DNA from: Microbacterium hominis
GTDB taxonomy: Bacteria > Actinomycetota > Actinomycetes > Actinomycetales > Microbacteriaceae
Assembly: GCF_013282805.1 (NCBI RefSeq)
Contig: NZ_CP054038.1
Coordinates: 1,178,001 to 1,242,000 of the forward strand
Length of the DNA stretch: 64,000 nucleotides
Direction of reading: 5' to 3'
The notes beneath the pieces were generated by a model. It was not told the DNA's origin, searched no databases, and saw only the letters and a program-made list of their open reading frames with translations. Shown here piece after piece: positions 61,683 to 64,000 of this stretch; position 1 is the first letter of the stretch; each line of letters begins with the position of its first letter. The translations under genes and the position numbers were made by a program.

Positions 61683-61881
61683 CGAGCCGGGCGCCCGGCA
61701 GCGGATTCAGCGCGTCCCCGGGTCACGGCGGGTCAAGCTGACTCCGGCGCCGGGAACCGCGGCCGAGCCGGTGCCCGGCGATGAGACGGTGGATGCCGCG
61801 CCCGGCCCGGACGCGGCATCCACCGCTTCACGTGGTCCCAATGACGAGCGGCTGCGGCGCGACGTGCCGCCCCACTACTGA
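61669..61881 (+). CDS. Small conserved-looking protein, DVPPHY end
   Basis: A 70-residue low-complexity protein rich in Pro, Ala and Gly, beginning MSPSDEPGARQRIQRVPGSR and ending NDERLRRDVPPHY. Short actinobacterial proteins with a terminal NDxRLxxDxPPH motif are known to me, without function. ATG at 61669 overlaps the upstream gene by 14 bases, suggesting coupling. It ends 12 bases from the convergent mscL gene. Confidence 0.68.
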   Translation: MSPSDEPGARQRIQRVPGSRRVKLTPAPGTAAEPVPGDETVDAAPGPDAASTASRGPNDERLRRDVPPHY

Positions 61882-61893
61882 GAGCGGCCGGGC

Positions 61894-62316
61894 TCAGCGC
61901 GACGGGGTCTGCGTCTGCAGCAGGTCCCGGATCTGGATGAGCAGCTCCTGCTCGGTCGGCAGCGGCTCGGCCTCGGGCTCGGCGCCCACCCCGGCCTTGG
62001 CCGCCGCGCGCTCCTTCATCTTGTTCATCGGCATCACGAACACGAAATAGACCACGACCGCGACCGCCAGGAACGCGATGACCGCATTGATGAGGTCGCT
62101 GATCGGGAAGGTGACGGGGCCGTGCAGACCCTCCACCGTGTAGCCGATCACGCCCTCCGCATCGGGCTTCCACACCAGCGCGATGAGCGGATCGATGATG
62201 CTCGACACGATCGCGGTCACGACGGCCGTGAACGCGGCGCCGATGACGACCGCGACGGCCAGATCGATCACATTGCCCCTGAGGATGAAATCCTTGAAGC
62301 CCTTCAGCATTTCCAT
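61894..62316 (-). CDS. mscL: Large-conductance mechanosensitive channel
   Basis: A 140-residue membrane protein that opens under high membrane tension to release solutes in osmotic downshock. TM1 and pore-gate segment is GNVIDLAVAVVIGAAFTAVV (about 14-33), TM2 is about 75-97 (INAVIAFLAVAVVVYFVFV), and the C-terminal helix is PTEQELLIQIRDLL. ATG at 62316 follows a GGGGGAG-like site. Ordinary member of the family. Confidence 0.96.
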   Translation of the reverse strand: MEMLKGFKDFILRGNVIDLAVAVVIGAAFTAVVTAIVSSIIDPLIALVWKPDAEGVIGYTVEGLHGPVTFPISDLINAVIAFLAVAVVVYFVFVMPMNKMKERAAAKAGVGAEPEAEPLPTEQELLIQIRDLLQTQTPSR

Positions 62317-62350
62317 CTCCCCCTGTCTCCGACCGCAGGGGGTCGGAGGA

Positions 62351-62626
62351 TCAGCCCGCCGAGGCGGGTGAGGCCTTCGCCTCGGATTTCGATGATGGCG
62401 AAGATGACCCGTCGCCGCCAGCCGAGGAGCCCGAGTCGCCCTTCGCGCCGCTGCGGGAGTCGGTGCGGTAGAAGCCCGACCCGTTGAAGGTCACGCCGAT
62501 CGAGCCGTACTCCTTGCGCAGCGGCCCGGAGCATTCGGGGCACTCGGTGAGGGTCGGGTCGGCGAAGGACTGCACGGCGTCGAAGCGGTGGCCGCACTCC
62601 TTGCAGGCGTAGGCGTAGGTGGGCAT
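62351..62626 (-). CDS. FmdB-family zinc-ribbon protein
   Basis: A 91-residue protein with an N-terminal FmdB/CxxC zinc ribbon (Cys8, Cys11, Cys29, Cys32) and a Ser/Gly/Lys-rich C-terminal tail that looks disordered. Function is unknown; regulatory roles are suggested by name only. It lies between mscL and the cyclo-ligase gene on the same strand, 14 bases after the latter. Confidence 0.9.
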   Translation of the reverse strand: MPTYAYACKECGHRFDAVQSFADPTLTECPECSGPLRKEYGSIGVTFNGSGFYRTDSRSGAKGDSGSSAGGDGSSSPSSKSEAKASPASAG

Positions 62627-62640
62627 GGGGCTCTTCCTGG

Positions 62641-63237
62641 TCAGTGTGCGGCGGGTGCCAGCAGGAGGGTCTGCGTCGGGGTGACCACGCCCGTGACGGG
62701 CTGGTCGTGCAGGTCGCGGGGGACGTCGTCGAGGATCTCGGTATCGAACACGACGGCGTACACAGGTGGGCAGTGCTCCATCGAGCCGAGCGTCTTGTCG
62801 TAATAGCCGCGCCCCCAGCCCAGGCGCATGCCGTCCCGGCCGACGGCGGCGGCCGGGACGATGAGAAGGTCGACATCGTTGACGGCGATGGGGCTGAGCA
62901 CCTCGCCGACCGGCTCGGGCAGGCCGAACATGCCCTCGACGACGTCGCCGTCGGAGGTGGCCACGACCCAGTCGAGCAGGCCGTCGGCGCGGGTCACCGG
63001 CAGCAGCACCCGGATGCCGCGGGCAAGGGCCTCCGTCAGAAAGGGGCGCGTGCCGGGTTCGGTCGACGTGGAGAGGAAGCAGGAGATCGAGGTCGCGCCG
63101 TGATTCTCGATGAGCGCGTCGAGCTGCTGCCGGATGCCGTCGGCGGCGGTCTCGCGCGCCCGGTCCGAGAGCAGGTTGCGACGCTCACGCAGCTCGGCGC
63201 GCAGGGCGCGCTTCGCGTCGGCGATCGCATCGGACAT
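62641..63237 (-). CDS. 5-formyltetrahydrofolate cyclo-ligase
   Basis: A 198-residue enzyme that converts 5-formyl-THF to 5,10-methenyl-THF using ATP. The conserved N-terminus (AKRALRAELRERRNLLS) and the C-terminal LGWGRGYYDKTLG are present. ATG at 63237 is preferred over a start 12 codons upstream. It is divergent from galU over 80 bases, a common actinobacterial arrangement. Confidence 0.94.
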   Translation of the reverse strand: MSDAIADAKRALRAELRERRNLLSDRARETAADGIRQQLDALIENHGATSISCFLSTSTEPGTRPFLTEALARGIRVLLPVTRADGLLDWVVATSDGDVVEGMFGLPEPVGEVLSPIAVNDVDLLIVPAAAVGRDGMRLGWGRGYYDKTLGSMEHCPPVYAVVFDTEILDDVPRDLHDQPVTGVVTPTQTLLLAPAAH

Positions 63238-63305
63238 GACCTCGATTGTAGGCGGCGTGGCGGGGGTGGCCATGCGGCCGTCATCGCGACGTCACACGTC
63301 CTCGT

Positions 63306-63318
63306 TAGACTCGGGGAA
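63306..63318 (+). promoter_or_regulatory. Candidate -10 element for leaderless galU
   Basis: TAGACT (63306-63311) lies six bases before the galU ATG, so transcription may begin at or next to the A of the start codon. No well-spaced ribosome binding site is present. Confidence 0.45.
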
Positions 63319-64000
63319 TGCCTCAGAAGCCCTTCAAGGCCGTGATCCCCGCCGCAGGCCTCGGCACGCGATTCCTTCCCGCCACCAAGGCGATGCCGAA
63401 GGAGATGCTCCCGGTCGTCGACAAGCCCGCCATTCAGTACGTGGTGGAAGAGGCGACGAACGCCGGCATCCGCGACGTGCTCATCATCATCGGGCGCAAC
63501 AAGAACAACCTGTCGAACCACTTCGACTCGGTTCCCGAGCTCGAGCACAACCTGCGCAACAAGGGCGATGAGGCCAAGCTCGCCAAGGTGCAGCAGTCCA
63601 GCGACATGGCCGACATCCACTTCGTCCGCCAGGGCGAGCCGAAGGGGCTCGGTCACGCCGTGCTGCGGGCGCGCGCCCACGTCGGTGATTCGGCGTTCGC
63701 CGTGATGCTCGGCGACGATCTCATCGATGAGCGCGACGAGTTGCTGACGACCATGCTCGCCGAGCAGGAATCCCGCGGTGCGACCGTGATCGCCCTCATG
63801 GAGGTCGACCCCGACTCGATCCACCTCTACGGCGCGGCCGCGGTGGAGCCCACCGACACCGACGGCATCGTCAAGGTGACCGGACTGGTCGAGAAGCCGA
63901 AGAAGGAGGAGGCGCCCTCCAACCTCGCCATCATCGGCCGCTACGTGCTCACCCCCGACGTCTTCGACATCCTCGAGCGCACCGAGCCCGGCAAGGGCGG
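63318..64000 (+). CDS. galU: UTP-glucose-1-phosphate uridylyltransferase (3' part outside window)
   Basis: The first 227 residues of an enzyme that makes UDP-glucose for cell-wall and glycan synthesis. The substrate-binding N-terminus is IPAAGLGTRFLPATKAMPKE followed by MLPVVDKP; further on, QGEPKGLGHAVL, VMLGDDL and GLVEKPKKEEAPSN match the family. The gene runs off the end of the window. It could supply sugar donors for the glycosyltransferases between 42.9 and 53.2 kb, but it is housekeeping. Confidence 0.95.
   Translation, partial: MPQKPFKAVIPAAGLGTRFLPATKAMPKEMLPVVDKPAIQYVVEEATNAGIRDVLIIIGRNKNNLSNHFDSVPELEHNLRNKGDEAKLAKVQQSSDMADIHFVRQGEPKGLGHAVLRARAHVGDSAFAVMLGDDLIDERDELLTTMLAEQESRGATVIALMEVDPDSIHLYGAAAVEPTDTDGIVKVTGLVEKPKKEEAPSNLAIIGRYVLTPDVFDILERTEPGKG

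Overview
The window is high-GC (roughly 70% by eye), densely coding chromosomal DNA of an actinobacterium, most likely Microbacteriaceae and close to Microbacterium. Supporting signs are an orphan groEL under CIRCE control without groES, Lsr2, an IdeR-type DtxR regulator, a WXG100 protein, DUF3263/LytR_C and cold-shock/DUF3027 gene pairs, the ImuA'-ImuB-DnaE2 mutasome under an actinobacterial SOS box, an MTES_1575-type nuclease-like domain, GTG/TTG starts and many 4-base start/stop overlaps. I saw no phage, insertion sequence, CRISPR array or rRNA. There is one tRNA (Arg-CCT).

Layout. 0-5.3 kb: nitroreductase-like gene with msrB, DUF2332, DUF3263, LytR_C, a cold-shock gene, then groEL behind two CIRCE-type operators. 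5.3-8.2 kb: orphan WXG100 gene and an OmpR-type two-component system. 8.3-11.2 kb: translationally coupled FAD reductase, FolP2-like and RibD-like genes. 11.2-12.7 kb: TetR regulator and divergent alpha/beta hydrolase with two operator sites between them. 12.7-17.7 kb: XPB helicase with a separately encoded helicase-associated protein, then a cold-shock gene and DUF3027. 17.7-26.3 kb: oligosaccharide ABC importer plus GH3 beta-glucosidase with a divergent TetR gene. 26.4-31 kb: serC, IdeR, an M23 peptidase behind a structured leader, a small leader ORF with terminator, an HNH protein and an isochorismatase-like hydrolase. 31-37 kb: SOS mutasome. 37-42.4 kb: VOC and GNAT proteins, a diacylglycerol-kinase-like protein, two GAF-ANTAR regulators, a desaturase. 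42.9-47.7 kb: two glycosyltransferases, an alpha/alpha-toroid protein and a GH130 enzyme. 48-48.9 kb: Cys-less HesB-like protein and Lsr2. 48.9-54.2 kb: five-gene envelope cluster (phosphodiester glycosidase-like, GT2-GtrA fusion, DUF4956, VTC domain, secreted repeat lipoprotein). 54.2-57.2 kb: RamA-like regulator divergent from DUF485 plus an acetate-type symporter. 57.2-64 kb: alkyltransferase-like protein without the catalytic Cys, a large DUF4011/SF1-helicase/nuclease-like protein with broken motifs, mscL, an FmdB-type protein, 5-formyl-THF cyclo-ligase and the start of galU.

How the parts work together. The sugar importer and GH3 enzyme form one uptake and hydrolysis unit. ImuA', ImuB and DnaE2 form a damage-induced translesion synthesis unit. 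The FAD reductase, FolP2-like and RibD-like genes look like one pterin or folate-related pathway whose chemistry is open. The VTC/DUF4956/GT2-GtrA/NAGPA/lipoprotein cluster is the best candidate for an undescribed system: a plausible machine for a surface polymer, with the same CATAGG direct repeat upstream of two of its genes. Other strong leads are the predicted-dead helicase-nuclease, the full-length Ogt homologue with PVHR, a repeat inside dnaE2, and an octamer (GGATGCCG) found about ten times more often than base composition predicts.
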